A stretch of DNA of 50,139 bases, taken from the NCBI RefSeq assembly GCF_000421605.1, contig NZ_ATXI01000014.1, positions 1-50,139 on the forward strand, given 5' to 3'. The stretch is from Thermodesulfobacterium thermophilum DSM 1276. Lineage in GTDB: Bacteria; Desulfobacterota; Thermodesulfobacteria; Thermodesulfobacteriales; Thermodesulfobacteriaceae. Below are positions 34,729 through 43,959 of this stretch, piece after piece. Under the pieces are notes generated by a model, which saw nothing but the letters and a program-made list of their open reading frames with translations, was not told where the DNA came from and ran no database searches. Position 1 is the stretch's first letter, and each line of letters starts with the position of its first letter. A program made the translations under genes and the position numbers.

Positions 34729-36410
34729 AGCTTACGCTTCAACCTTTTTTCTATTTCAGAGGCTTCGATCATCCAATAAAGAGGACGCCCATGAGGACAG
34801 GTTTGAAGTTTGTCTTCAAAAAACTTCTCTAATAACTGATACACCTCAGCTTCATGCAGAAAGTCTCCTTTTTTCTTAGCAAGCCTGCAAGCATAACCTG
34901 CCAAAACCTCATCCAATAAAACCTTAGGATCCCCAAAATCATTTTCTAAAAGGTCTTCTAACACCTCTCTCACTTCCTCATCAAAACCTGCAGGGACTTT
35001 AGTTAAAAAAACTTTATCCTCAGGCACTTCAAAACCAAACCCCATCTCTTCTAAAGCTTCCTTTTTATTCTTAAAATTAACTAATCCCTCTTGGGTCAAC
35101 CTTAAAGATAAAGGAAACAGACATTCTTGACAAGCTCCCTTCTTATATCGCCTCTTTAATTCTTCAAACATCAAGCGTTCTGAAAGGGCATGCTGGTCTA
35201 TCAAGTAAAGTTTATCTCCTCTTTCTACCAACAGATAGGTTTGCAAAAAACTTCCTAAGTATTTAAAATCCCTGGTTTTAAACGTTGATAGTTGAAACTC
35301 AGAGGCGGAAAAAGATCCTTTTCTTGAAGAAACCAAAGGTTGCCAATCCTTTTTATAGTCCAAAATGTCTTCTTTAGTCTTTAAGCTTTCCTCTGAGAAA
35401 GGTTGTGGGTAATAAAATTTTTTCTCAGCAAAAATCTTTTCTATAGCCGAATTAAATAAACGATGTAAAGCTTTTTCATCTCTAAACCTTACCTCCCATT
35501 TAGCAGGATGTACGTTTACATCTATCAGATGATAGGGAGCTTTAATAAATACAACTCCTGCCGGAAAACCAAGATTTCCATAAAACGGTTTTAACGCAGT
35601 AAGAAGGATCTTAACTATTTTTTCGTCTTTTATCCATCTTTGATTTACGAATATCCAGATATATTTCGTATGAGGAATGGTATAAGAGGTATCAGTAAGG
35701 ATTAAGTCTATGATATAAGGTGGATTTTCTAATCGAACCTCTTTAAAAGATTTCTGATCGATTCCTGTTAGTTTTTGTAAAAGACTTGGTAAAGTCCCCC
35801 CTTCCCATGAAAAAAGTATCTTTTCTTTTTCGTCCTGGGCTTTAAGCTCAAACCTGATTTCAGGATGAGAAAGACTTAATCCCTTAACCACCTCGGTTAT
35901 TTTTAAAGTTTCTGTTTTAGGAGATTTAAGGAAGGCTTTTCTTGCAGGTAGGTTAAAAAAGAGATCTCTTACCACTACCAAAGTCCCTTTTTTAAGGTTA
36001 ACAGGCTTTATGTTTAACTCTCGACCTCCTTCAACCTCTATCTGATAGGCTATATCTTGTCCCTCTCTTCGGCTTGCTATAGACATCCTTGAAACTTGGG
36101 CAATACTGGCAAGAGCTTCGCCCCTAAATCCATAGGTAACTATCTTAAAAACATCAGCAAGATTTTTTATCTTACTGGTAGCAAAATGGTGATAACAAAG
36201 CTTTAGATCTTCTAAATCCATCCCTTCTCCGTCGTCATAAACAGAAATCTCTTTTAACCCTCCTTCCTTTAGTATCACCCTGATATAAGAAGCTTGAGCA
36301 TCAAAAGAGTTTTCTACCAATTCTTTTACCACGGAAGCAGGTCTTTCTACCACCTCTCCCGCGGCTATTTTTCCTCTTATCTCTTCTGGTAAAATCGAAA
36401 TTTTAGGCAT
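34725..36410 (-). CDS. mutL: DNA mismatch repair endonuclease MutL
   Basis: 561 aa. The N-terminal GHKL ATPase has IAAGEVVERPASVVKELVENS and the DDGEGM and GFRGEAL lids. The C-terminal domain carries the nicking-endonuclease signature DQHALSERLMFEE, i.e. DQHA-x2-E-x4-E, plus ACR and CPHGRP, so this MutL should nick DNA itself, as in bacteria without MutH. No mutS gene is visible in the window. It overlaps the PIN-TRAM gene by 8 bases. Confidence 0.95.
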   Translation of the reverse strand: MPKISILPEEIRGKIAAGEVVERPASVVKELVENSFDAQASYIRVILKEGGLKEISVYDDGEGMDLEDLKLCYHHFATSKIKNLADVFKIVTYGFRGEALASIAQVSRMSIASRREGQDIAYQIEVEGGRELNIKPVNLKKGTLVVVRDLFFNLPARKAFLKSPKTETLKITEVVKGLSLSHPEIRFELKAQDEKEKILFSWEGGTLPSLLQKLTGIDQKSFKEVRLENPPYIIDLILTDTSYTIPHTKYIWIFVNQRWIKDEKIVKILLTALKPFYGNLGFPAGVVFIKAPYHLIDVNVHPAKWEVRFRDEKALHRLFNSAIEKIFAEKKFYYPQPFSEESLKTKEDILDYKKDWQPLVSSRKGSFSASEFQLSTFKTRDFKYLGSFLQTYLLVERGDKLYLIDQHALSERLMFEELKRRYKKGACQECLFPLSLRLTQEGLVNFKNKKEALEEMGFGFEVPEDKVFLTKVPAGFDEEVREVLEDLLENDFGDPKVLLDEVLAGYACRLAKKKGDFLHEAEVYQLLEKFFEDKLQTCPHGRPLYWMIEASEIEKRLKRKL

Positions 36411-37482
36411 GTTTTTTTATCTGAGTAAAAATTATCCTTCCGCTTGAAGAATGTAAAAGGTTGGTTACCACCACCTCTACCTCTTTTCCTATAAGAGCCC
36501 TTCCATTTTCTACTACCACCATGCTTCCGTCTTCAAGATAACCTACTCCCTGTCCTTTTTCTTTACCTTCTTTTAGTATATAAATTTTAAGTACATCACC
36601 TGGATGTACCGGAAGTCTTAAGGCCAAGAATAGGTCGTTTATGTTAAGTACCTCTATCTTTTCTAACTGACAGATTTTATTTAAGTTATAATCTGTGGTA
36701 ATTAGTTTAGCCCCTGTTTCTTTACAAAACTTGATAAGTTTTTCATCGGTAGACATTTTAGGATAGTTAGTTTCCACGATTGCTAAGTCTACTTTAGGAA
36801 GATTTTTTAATTCGTTTAGTAAATCTAAAGCCCTTTGTCCCCTTTCTCTTTTGATAGGATCGGTGCTGTCTGATAAAAATTGAATCTCCTCTAAGATAAA
36901 CTTGGGTACTATAAGTTTACCCTCAACCCACCCTACTTTTGCTACATCTACAATTCTACCATCTATTATAGCACTGGTGTCAAGCACCTTTAAATTTTCT
37001 TTAAGCCAATCCCTTTGAGAATCCTTTTTAGCTAATTTTTTAGAAACGGTGGAAATTGGAGTAAGAGCTTTAGTAACTATCTTTTCTAAAATCTTTTCTA
37101 TCATGTCAGAAACTTTTAATTCTTGAAATTTTTTACCTCCAAGAACAAGACCTAAATATCCTAATCCTAACATACTCATGATATAAAGAAAAATCTCCCA
37201 AACCGTGTTGCCTAAAACCTGATGGAATACAGAAGAAAAAAGTTTAGCAACCCCTAATCCTACCAGCAAACCAATGGAGCTCCCTAACAACTGTAGAAAA
37301 GGTAGATCTCTTATCCTTTTTTCTATAAAAATAACCAATACACCAAGAAAAAAACCTGCAGCCCCACCTAATAACGGAAAAACGTAGCCTTTTTCAGGAT
37401 AAAAATAAAACAAAATGCCACCACCCAAAATAGTACAAACAGCTATAAAGATGATTTGGAAAAGATGCTTACCACCTAGCAT
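36403..37482 (-). CDS. Membrane-anchored PIN/TRAM-domain protein (YacL-like)
   Basis: 359 aa from the ATG at 37482, which has AGGAGGTGCA directly upstream; a longer frame would run into mdh. Three or four membrane helices lie in residues 1-125. A PIN nuclease domain follows from about residue 165 (LDTSAIIDGRIVDV, with acidic residues, then STDEKLIKF and LITTDYNLNKI). The last 70 residues form a TRAM RNA-binding domain (GDVLKIYILKEGKEKGQGVG). This is the YacL/PIN-TRAM family, a presumed membrane-bound RNase of unknown target. Confidence 0.9.
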   Translation of the reverse strand: MLGGKHLFQIIFIAVCTILGGGILFYFYPEKGYVFPLLGGAAGFFLGVLVIFIEKRIRDLPFLQLLGSSIGLLVGLGVAKLFSSVFHQVLGNTVWEIFLYIMSMLGLGYLGLVLGGKKFQELKVSDMIEKILEKIVTKALTPISTVSKKLAKKDSQRDWLKENLKVLDTSAIIDGRIVDVAKVGWVEGKLIVPKFILEEIQFLSDSTDPIKRERGQRALDLLNELKNLPKVDLAIVETNYPKMSTDEKLIKFCKETGAKLITTDYNLNKICQLEKIEVLNINDLFLALRLPVHPGDVLKIYILKEGKEKGQGVGYLEDGSMVVVENGRALIGKEVEVVVTNLLHSSSGRIIFTQIKKHA

Positions 37483-37492
37483 TGCACCTCCT

Positions 37493-38422
37493 TTACTTAA
37501 TAGACAAATACGAAAGCAGTTCTTTACAGTGTTCGGCACACCTTTTTAAAGCCTCTTGTTCTTCAGGCAAGAGTTTGAATTCTATCACCCTTTCTACCCC
37601 TTTTCTTCCTAAAACCACAGGTACTCCCAAAAAAACCCCTTCGATTCCATATTCCCCTTCTAAGTAAACAGAGCAGGTTAACACCCGTTTTTCATCTTTT
37701 AAAATACTTTCAACCATTTCTATCACAGAAAGGCCTGGTGTGGTGAAAGCACTACCTGTTTTAAGGTAAGAAACAATTTCTCCTCCACCAAACTTAGTCC
37801 TATAAACTATCTCTTCTATTTTTTCCTTAGGAAGAAGTTCGGTAACAGGAATCCCAGACACATTGGCCAATCTCACCAAAGGAAGCATCAGATCTCCATG
37901 AATTCCCATCACCAGGGCTTGAACGTCCTTAGGACTTACCCCTAAAGCCTCTGCTAAAAAATAACGATAACGAGCTGAATCAAGCACTCCTGCCATTCCG
38001 ATAACCCTCTCCTTAGGGAACCCAGTTACTTTAAAAGCTACATAAACCATCGCATCAAGAGGATTAGAAACTACGATTACTATGCTTTGAGGAGCATATT
38101 TTTTAACATTTTCTGCGCAAGAACTTACTATTTTTTCGTTAATGCTTATCAGATCTTCCCTTGACATCCCTGGTTGTCTTGGCTTACCAGCAGTTATCAC
38201 CACTACGTCTGCCCCTTCAAGGGCTGAAAAATCCTCTGTACCCCATATTTTTCCTGAAAATCCAAAAAGGGGAGAACTTTGCACCAAATCTAAAGCTTTA
38301 CCTTTAGCAAGGTCTGGGATTATATCGATAAGTACAATCTCACGGGCAGTATTTTTAACCATCGCCCAATGGGCACAACTTGTCCCAACTGCACCTGCTC
38401 CAATGATAGCCAACTTACTCAT
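37493..38422 (-). CDS. mdh: Malate dehydrogenase (LDH-like)
   Basis: 309 aa NAD-dependent dehydrogenase. The Rossmann motif is GAGAVGTS. The substrate loop GKPRQPGMSREDL carries the Arg that marks malate rather than lactate dehydrogenases. The catalytic pair is in SNPLDAM and GIHGDLMLPL. It interconverts malate and oxaloacetate. Its stop lies 11 bases before the PIN-TRAM start, and its start overlaps the HD gene (ATGA). Location in a DNA-repair/RNA operon rather than with other TCA genes is unusual but may be only operon packing. Confidence 0.94.
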   Translation of the reverse strand: MSKLAIIGAGAVGTSCAHWAMVKNTAREIVLIDIIPDLAKGKALDLVQSSPLFGFSGKIWGTEDFSALEGADVVVITAGKPRQPGMSREDLISINEKIVSSCAENVKKYAPQSIVIVVSNPLDAMVYVAFKVTGFPKERVIGMAGVLDSARYRYFLAEALGVSPKDVQALVMGIHGDLMLPLVRLANVSGIPVTELLPKEKIEEIVYRTKFGGGEIVSYLKTGSAFTTPGLSVIEMVESILKDEKRVLTCSVYLEGEYGIEGVFLGVPVVLGRKGVERVIEFKLLPEEQEALKRCAEHCKELLSYLSIK

Positions 38423-38973
38423 AAACTCCCCTCCCTGTTAAAAAATTCTTTATACCAAGTTTCAAAGATACGAACCTTCTCTTCTCCGTACTTCCTAAGT
38501 TCACTTTTAATCTCCTCTACCGACTTTTCTTTATCCACCCTTTCAGGAATTTTAGAAAAAAATTTGTCTGCAAAGGCTACGATTTTTTCTTCTAAGGCTT
38601 GCGGTACCATATCTCTCGGGGGAAGAGGAAGTTTTTTTTCTATGATCTCTTGCTTGGTAATACCCACCCCTATATGTCTTTCACAAACCAAAGCAAGGTC
38701 TAAATATCCCTCTTTCTCAAGAATATCCCTACCTATCACTCCATGCTTAATATAAGGCTCTGTAGCTTTTTCATTAAACTTAGGGAAATAAGTAAAAAAA
38801 CAGCCTATATCATGCAACATTGCTCCTCTATAAACAAAATCTAAGTTTACTTGGGGAAATTTTTTGGCTATTTCCAGAGCCTTTTTAGCAACTGCCTGAG
38901 AGTGTTTAACGATAAGATTTAAAAACTCAGGGTTATCTCTGCCGTATTTTTCAAGCAAACTTAAAGGATCCAT
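38419..38973 (-). CDS. HD-domain phosphohydrolase-like protein
   Basis: 184 aa. Metal-binding residues of an HD domain are visible: KHSQAV, GAMLHDIG (the HD pair, residues about 54-55), RHIGVG and FADKFF. The HDIG form suggests a phosphohydrolase of nucleotides or small phosphates. It is the first gene of the eight-gene minus-strand run, and its start is 14 bases downstream of a good promoter's predicted start. The substrate is unknown. Confidence 0.8.
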   Translation of the reverse strand: MDPLSLLEKYGRDNPEFLNLIVKHSQAVAKKALEIAKKFPQVNLDFVYRGAMLHDIGCFFTYFPKFNEKATEPYIKHGVIGRDILEKEGYLDLALVCERHIGVGITKQEIIEKKLPLPPRDMVPQALEEKIVAFADKFFSKIPERVDKEKSVEEIKSELRKYGEEKVRIFETWYKEFFNREGSL

Positions 38974-38993
38974 AGGATCGACCTAATATTTAA

Positions 38994-39021
38994 ATTATAA
39001 TCCCATCTATCACGTTGTAAA
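38994..39021 (-). promoter_or_regulatory. Promoter of the HD-mdh-mutL-miaA-yicC-ubiA-parA operon
   Basis: On the minus strand TTTACA (39016-39021), a 16-base spacer and consensus TATAAT (38994-38999). It lies 20 bases upstream of the ATG at 38973. No other promoter of this quality interrupts the eight genes that follow. Confidence 0.62.
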
Positions 39022-39038
39022 CCGAAGTTATCATAAAC

Positions 39039-40358
39039 CTAAAAACCTATTATTAGTTTAACTATAAAAAACAAGGCTATCAAAAAGGTAGGGATAGGAA
39101 CTTCTCTTCTTTTACCAGATAAAAGCTTCAAAAAGACATAGCTTAATACTCCGATGATTATGCCGTTTACTATGCTAAAAGTTAAAGGCATGAACATGAT
39201 GGTTAAAAAGGCAGGCAATCCTTCGGTGTAATCTTCAAAATCTATTTCCTTGATGGCGGTTAACATAAAAAGCCCTACCAACACCAAAGCAGGAGTTATA
39301 GCAGCAAGAGGAATTAATAAAAAAAGAGAAGAAAAAAACAAAGCTAAAGAGAAAAAGAAAGCAGTGAAAACAGAAGTAAGTCCTGTCCTTCCACCTTCTG
39401 TAACTCCTGAAGCACTTTCTATGTAAGCAGTAACTGTCGAAACCCCTAAAATAGCCCCTAAGGTTGTGCTTATAGCATCTACCAAAAGTCCTCGTTTAAA
39501 GCTTATACTTTCTTCAAATCTTTCTTCAAGTCTTGCTTTAGTAGAAACTCCTATAAGTGTGCCGATGGTATCAAAAAGATCTATAGAAAGAAAGGTAAGG
39601 ATGACGATTAAAAAATCCCCTGACCAAATGTTATTAAAATCAAACTTAAAAAAAACCGGAGACAAAGAAAAGGGTAAAGACAAAAATTGAAAATCCTCTA
39701 ATCGAGTTACTCCCAAAGGGATACCCAAGACTGCGGTAATAAGAATACCCAAAAGCAAAGCCCCTTTTATCTTAAAGAAAAGTAAAGCCCCTGTAATGAT
39801 TATTCCTAAAAGCCCTAAAAAGGCTTCAGGGTTGGTTAAGTCTCCAAGTTGAACAAGAACATTAGGGTTTTTAACCACAATATGAGCATTTTGAAGCCCT
39901 ATAAAGGCTATAAAAAGTCCTATGCCTACAGAAATTGCTCTTTTCAAATTCTCAGGGATAGCTTTAGCGATAGCAGTCCTGAAGTTAGTGATCGTAAGGA
40001 AGATAAAAATTATGCCCTCTAAAAAAACAGCGGTAAGAGCTGTTTGCCAAGAGTATCCCATCCCTAAAACCACGGTATAAGTAAAAAAGGCACATAACCC
40101 TATCCCAGGGGCTAAAGCAAAAGGTAAATTAGCATAAACTCCCATCAAAAAAGTAGAAAACATACACATCAAAACTACAGAGGTAAAAAGAGGTTCTTTT
40201 GGCATTCCCGTCTTAGAAAGGATAGAAGGTACTACCGCAAGCACATAAGCCATCGTCATGAACGTGGTAAAACCTGCTATAAACTCTGTTTTTACGTCGG
40301 TATTTCTTTGTTTTAACTTAAAGATCCGTTGGACAAAACTTTCTAAATTTTGTAGCAT
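39039..40358 (-). CDS. NCS2-family purine permease (AzgA/PbuG-like)
   Basis: 439 aa, about 13-14 membrane helices. It matches the AzgA/PbuG adenine-hypoxanthine-guanine permeases: TEFIAGFTTFMTMAYVLAV near residue 28, the NAT motif region around DLFDTIGTLIGVSTKA, and a conserved GVSTVTAYIESASGVTEGG. ATG at 40358 is chosen because the extra upstream codons, including a TTG at 40397, overlap a strong promoter's -10 box. It takes up a nucleobase by proton symport; which purine is not determinable. I searched the leader for a purine riboswitch and saw none. Confidence 0.9.
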   Translation of the reverse strand: MLQNLESFVQRIFKLKQRNTDVKTEFIAGFTTFMTMAYVLAVVPSILSKTGMPKEPLFTSVVLMCMFSTFLMGVYANLPFALAPGIGLCAFFTYTVVLGMGYSWQTALTAVFLEGIIFIFLTITNFRTAIAKAIPENLKRAISVGIGLFIAFIGLQNAHIVVKNPNVLVQLGDLTNPEAFLGLLGIIITGALLFFKIKGALLLGILITAVLGIPLGVTRLEDFQFLSLPFSLSPVFFKFDFNNIWSGDFLIVILTFLSIDLFDTIGTLIGVSTKARLEERFEESISFKRGLLVDAISTTLGAILGVSTVTAYIESASGVTEGGRTGLTSVFTAFFFSLALFFSSLFLLIPLAAITPALVLVGLFMLTAIKEIDFEDYTEGLPAFLTIMFMPLTFSIVNGIIIGVLSYVFLKLLSGKRREVPIPTFLIALFFIVKLIIGF

Positions 40359-40396
40359 ATCTCCTAAACCTTTAATTTTTTTGAAAATATAATGCA

Positions 40397-40425
40397 AATA
40401 TATTAATAAAACTTCTTTTCGTCAA
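40397..40425 (-). promoter_or_regulatory. Promoter of the NCS2 permease gene
   Basis: Minus strand TTGACG (40420-40425), a 17-base spacer and TATATT (40397-40402). The predicted start is about 30 bases upstream of the ATG at 40358. It rules out the TTG at 40397 as the start codon. Confidence 0.65.
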
Positions 40426-40547
40426 CTTGAAGTTTTAATTTTTTAATACCATAAGACGAAACTTTCTAAATCAATCTAATCATGGTTGGTGTGTTCAGGT
40501 TTACTACTCTTTTGTTTTTTCGTTTTAGTGGATAAACCTGTTTAGTA

Positions 40548-40556
40548 TGTTATAAT
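40548..40556 (+). promoter_or_regulatory. Extended -10 promoter for lipoprotein-hisA-RNase
   Basis: TGTTATAAT, an extended -10 with a perfect TATAAT (40551-40556), 36 bases before the lipoprotein ATG. There is no clear -35. It places the ATG at 40559 upstream of the transcript start. Confidence 0.42.
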
Positions 40557-40591
40557 ACATGATAATAATAAAATTAACCACGAGGGTTTTT

Positions 40592-41242
40592 ATGAGAAAT
40601 TTTCTTTTTTGCCTTGGGATATGCTTGGTTTTATTGTTTGGAGGCTGTGCAACTACACCTCCTCAAACCAAACCTAAGACTACCTCTTTTAAGACTATTT
40701 TAGTTCTTCCCTTCGAATATTATAATCCAGAGCAACGAGAAATTTTTATAGTACCTTTTAAAGGATTTATTTCAGGTCCCATCAAGATGTCAGCCTCAGA
40801 AACCCTTAGCCAAGTATTAAAAGAACGCTTACTAACTGCCAACCTTCCTTATCAGTTTAAATTTCTTGTTCCTCAAGAGGCTGAAACTCTGATTTTAGAA
40901 ACACTTGCCGAAAGCCAAAGTTTTCCTGAATTTATTAAAAGGTTAGCCTCTAAAACCGGGGTAGATGCTATCCTTTACGGAAGGATTTATCGCTACCAGG
41001 AAAGACAAGGGAGTGGTTTTTCTGTAAACGAGCCAGCAAGTGTGGCCTTTGTCTTGGTACTTTATGATGGTTCTTCAGGAAAAATTGTCTGGGCAGAAAT
41101 GTTTGACGAGACCCAGAAACCTTTAAGTGAAAACCTATTAAACCTTAAAATCTACAAAAAAATCAAATGGCTTACCGCTAAGGAACTGGCTGAAAATGGA
41201 ATTGAACTTCTTTTACAAAAATTTCCTGGTGCCAAGAGGTAA
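40592..41242 (+). CDS. Outer- or inner-membrane lipoprotein of unknown function
   Basis: 216 aa from the ATG at 40592, preceded by GAGGG; a further ATG 33 bases upstream is probably outside the transcript. It has a lipoprotein signal peptide: MRNFLFCLGICLVLLFGGC with lipobox LFGGC. The mature region starts with a Thr/Pro/Lys linker and a domain that has a GVDAILYGRIYRY strand, as in secreted GNA1162/LptE-like proteins, and a later DGSSGKIVWAEMF. The pattern suggests an envelope protein that forms a ring or accessory of a transport system, but I do not recognise the family. It ends 3 bases before hisA. Confidence 0.7.
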   Translation: MRNFLFCLGICLVLLFGGCATTPPQTKPKTTSFKTILVLPFEYYNPEQREIFIVPFKGFISGPIKMSASETLSQVLKERLLTANLPYQFKFLVPQEAETLILETLAESQSFPEFIKRLASKTGVDAILYGRIYRYQERQGSGFSVNEPASVAFVLVLYDGSSGKIVWAEMFDETQKPLSENLLNLKIYKKIKWLTAKELAENGIELLLQKFPGAKR

Positions 41243-41245
41243 CAA

Positions 41246-41968
41246 ATGTTGGTAATACCGGCTATTGACCTAAGAAATCATAAGGTAGTAAGGCTTTTTC
41301 AGGGAGATTATGAGAAAACTAAAGTATATGGAGAAAACCCTGAAGAATATGCCCGATTTTTTAGACAACAAGGAGCTAAAAGACTTCATATAGTAGACCT
41401 TGATGGTGCCAAGGAGGGGAAACCAGTCCATAAAGACCTGGTAATAAAAATTGCCCAAGGTCTTGACATTCCTGTCCAGGTAGGAGGAGGGATAAGAACA
41501 GAAGAAGATGTAGAGACCTATCTAAAAAATGGGGTCTCTCAGGTCATCTTAGGAACTAAAGCTGTCTCTTCGGTTGATTGGTTAAGAACCTTATGCAATA
41601 AATATCCTCAGAAAATAATCGTAAGTGTAGACGTAAGAGGTGAAAAGATAGCCATAGCAGGATGGTTGGAAACATCAGAAGTAAACTATTTGGATTTTAT
41701 AAGAAATCTAAAGGGTCTTAAACTTTTTGGGATTATTTTAACCCTTATCGAACGAGATGGTACCCAAAAAGGAGTAGAACTGGATAGATTAGAAAAGGCA
41801 CTTCAGGTTTCAGAACATCCTATCATCTTAGCAGGAGGGGTTTCCACCTTAGAAGATATTCAAAAATTAAAACTTTATGAAAATTCAGGGTTGATGGGGG
41901 TTATAACCGGGAGAGCCCTTTATGAAGGCACGTTAAACCTCAGAGAAGCCTTATTACTTGCGGAGTGA
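41246..41968 (+). CDS. hisA: Phosphoribosylformimino-5-aminoimidazole carboxamide ribotide isomerase
   Basis: 240 aa TIM barrel that isomerises ProFAR to PRFAR in histidine synthesis. Motifs: IPAIDLRNHKVVRLFQGDY at the N-terminus, HIVDLDGAKEGKP, VGGGIR, and the C-terminal ILAGGVST plus GVITGRALYEG. Both catalytic Asp positions (in AIDL and in the TLIERDGT stretch) are present. It stands alone, away from other his genes, with an overlapping stop/start (TGATG) to the RNase gene. Confidence 0.95.
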   Translation: MLVIPAIDLRNHKVVRLFQGDYEKTKVYGENPEEYARFFRQQGAKRLHIVDLDGAKEGKPVHKDLVIKIAQGLDIPVQVGGGIRTEEDVETYLKNGVSQVILGTKAVSSVDWLRTLCNKYPQKIIVSVDVRGEKIAIAGWLETSEVNYLDFIRNLKGLKLFGIILTLIERDGTQKGVELDRLEKALQVSEHPIILAGGVSTLEDIQKLKLYENSGLMGVITGRALYEGTLNLREALLLAE

Positions 41969-43959
41969 TGGACCTTAATTTTTTAAAAAATAAGATAGTA
42001 GATATCTTCTCTCGAGAAAAAATAACTACTGCTTATGTTAAAGACGTAAAAGGAAAACGCCTTCATATAGTTTTACCTTCTGGCAAAGAAGAGTCCATCA
42101 ACTACCATGCTTTGGTATCCTTTGAAGAAAAACCAATTTCATCAAAAGACCTAACCCAGGTGGAGACCCTTTTAAGAGAAAAAAATCAAAAAAGAGAAAA
42201 ACTAAAAGATATTTTTAACTTAGAAGAACTTTGGGAAGTGGTAGTTGACGAAGAACAACCCATTTTATTAGCTAAAGACCTGGTAGAACTTTTCCTGGGA
42301 AAAGTACCAGAAGAAGACGAAATCGCAGGGTTTTTACGAAAGGTCTGCGAGGCTAAACTTTATTTTAAATTAAAAGCACCTAACGAAGTAGAAATAATGC
42401 CTCGAGAGGAAGTAGAAAGGGAAATTCATAGGAGAGAAAAAGAACTCGAAAGATTAAAAAAATTAAACCAAGGTATAGAGTTTATAAAATCCTTAAAAGC
42501 AGGATCTATAGAAAAGTTTGACCAAGAAACTATAGACTTCTGGGGAACTGCTTTAAAAGAATATTTTTTATGGGAAGAGCAGAGTCCCTCAGGAAAGATA
42601 ATTAAAGACGTTTTAGAAAAGACAGAAATTAAGGAACAAAATCAGATTTTCGACCTTTTAGTTAAGCTAAACCTGTTTGAGGAAGACGAAAACGTAGAGT
42701 TTTTAAAAACAAAGTTTCCTTTAGACTTTAGTTTGGAAGAAATAAAACAGGCGGAAGAGATTTCTCGTTCCTCATTAGAGGATGAGCCTAGAGAAGACTT
42801 AACACATTTAGAGACTTTTACCATAGACGCTGAAGAGACAGAAGACTTTGATGATGCCTTAAGTTTTGAAGAGACAAAAGAGGGATATTTAATTTATGTT
42901 CATATCGCAGATGTGGCTGGATTTATAAAACCTGGGACCCCTCTTTGGAATGGTGCTTTAGAAAGAACTTTAACCCTTTATCTTCCTGAAAAAATCATTC
43001 CCATGCTACCTTTTTCCCTTTCTCACGAAAAATTTAGTCTAAAACAAGGAGAAATAAGGCCTGCCTTAACCTTTAAGATTTACCTGCAAAAAGACGGAGA
43101 GCTTAAAGAATTTAAAGCCACCTCCTCTCTTATTAAGGTAAAAAAGAGACTTACTTATAAAGAGGTAGACTCATATCTCAGTTCTGGAGAACCTTTCTGG
43201 CAAAAACTTTATCAACTTCTTATGCAGTTTAAACGAAAAAGGGAAGAAAATGGGGCTATCGCTATCTTTTTGCCTGAGGTTGAGGTTAAGGTGTCTGAGG
43301 ATGGGACTATTTCAGTTTTCAAGGTAGAAATGACCCCTGCCAGAATGTTGGTGGCTGAAGCTATGGTTCTTACCAACTACTTAGGAGCCAAACTACTCCA
43401 ACAAAATCAAATTCCTGGAATTTTTCGTTCCCAACCTAAACCCATAGAAGTAATAGAAAACTTTGAAGAAAACCTTTATCTTAAGCTCCTTCAACTGAGA
43501 TATCTTGCGAAATCTGAAATTTCTCTTTTTCCAGAATATCATTCTGGATTAGGACTTGAAGCTTATGCTACCTTGTCTTCTCCGATAAGAAGGTTTGCAG
43601 ACCTGGTAAACCAATATCAGCTAAAGGCTCTTATCGCTGGTACCCCTCCTCTTTCAGAAAAGGAACTCAACCAATTTTTACCAGAATTGCAAACTAACCT
43701 TCAAAGAGCAACCTTTCTTCAAAACAAAAGAGAAAAATATTTTCTACTTAAATACTTGCAAACCCAGGTTAAAGACCAACCTTTACAAGGACTGGTTTTG
43801 CAGGTACAAAACAAAAGGGCCAAAGTATACCTGGTTGATTTTAACCTTACAGGAGACCTGATAGGGTTCAAAGAAAACCTCAATCCTGGGCAAGAAATAA
43901 TCGTTAAAATAGAAAAGGTCAACCCCAGATTAGAAATATTAAGACTGAAACTTGATTAA
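41968..43959 (+). CDS. RNase II/RNB-family 3'-5' exoribonuclease
   Basis: 663 aa from ATG 41968, within the TGATG overlap with hisA; a GTG one codon earlier is less likely. The N-terminal 270 residues are charged and only weakly like cold-shock domains. The RNB catalytic core starts near residue 285: TIDAEETEDFDDAL holds four metal-binding Asp residues, beginning with D287. Later, LSSPIRRFADLVNQYQL is the family's RNA-binding signature. The C-terminal 60 residues may form an S1-like barrel. It degrades single-stranded RNA processively. RNase R and RNase II types cannot be separated with certainty. It overlaps the convergent GGDEF gene by 4 bases. Confidence 0.88.
   Translation: MDLNFLKNKIVDIFSREKITTAYVKDVKGKRLHIVLPSGKEESINYHALVSFEEKPISSKDLTQVETLLREKNQKREKLKDIFNLEELWEVVVDEEQPILLAKDLVELFLGKVPEEDEIAGFLRKVCEAKLYFKLKAPNEVEIMPREEVEREIHRREKELERLKKLNQGIEFIKSLKAGSIEKFDQETIDFWGTALKEYFLWEEQSPSGKIIKDVLEKTEIKEQNQIFDLLVKLNLFEEDENVEFLKTKFPLDFSLEEIKQAEEISRSSLEDEPREDLTHLETFTIDAEETEDFDDALSFEETKEGYLIYVHIADVAGFIKPGTPLWNGALERTLTLYLPEKIIPMLPFSLSHEKFSLKQGEIRPALTFKIYLQKDGELKEFKATSSLIKVKKRLTYKEVDSYLSSGEPFWQKLYQLLMQFKRKREENGAIAIFLPEVEVKVSEDGTISVFKVEMTPARMLVAEAMVLTNYLGAKLLQQNQIPGIFRSQPKPIEVIENFEENLYLKLLQLRYLAKSEISLFPEYHSGLGLEAYATLSSPIRRFADLVNQYQLKALIAGTPPLSEKELNQFLPELQTNLQRATFLQNKREKYFLLKYLQTQVKDQPLQGLVLQVQNKRAKVYLVDFNLTGDLIGFKENLNPGQEIIVKIEKVNPRLEILRLKLD

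Noticed and set aside
37483-37539. Longer N-terminus for the PIN/TRAM protein
   Set aside because: The extra codons lie inside mdh, and AGGAGG is positioned for the ATG at 37482.
39039-40397. NCS2 permease starting at TTG 40397
   Set aside because: That codon falls in the predicted -10 box, and the ATG at 40358 begins the family-like region.
40359-40558. Purine riboswitch in the leader of the NCS2 permease gene
   Set aside because: I looked on the minus strand for the conserved purine aptamer core and loops and saw no match. A normal promoter and a short leader explain the region.
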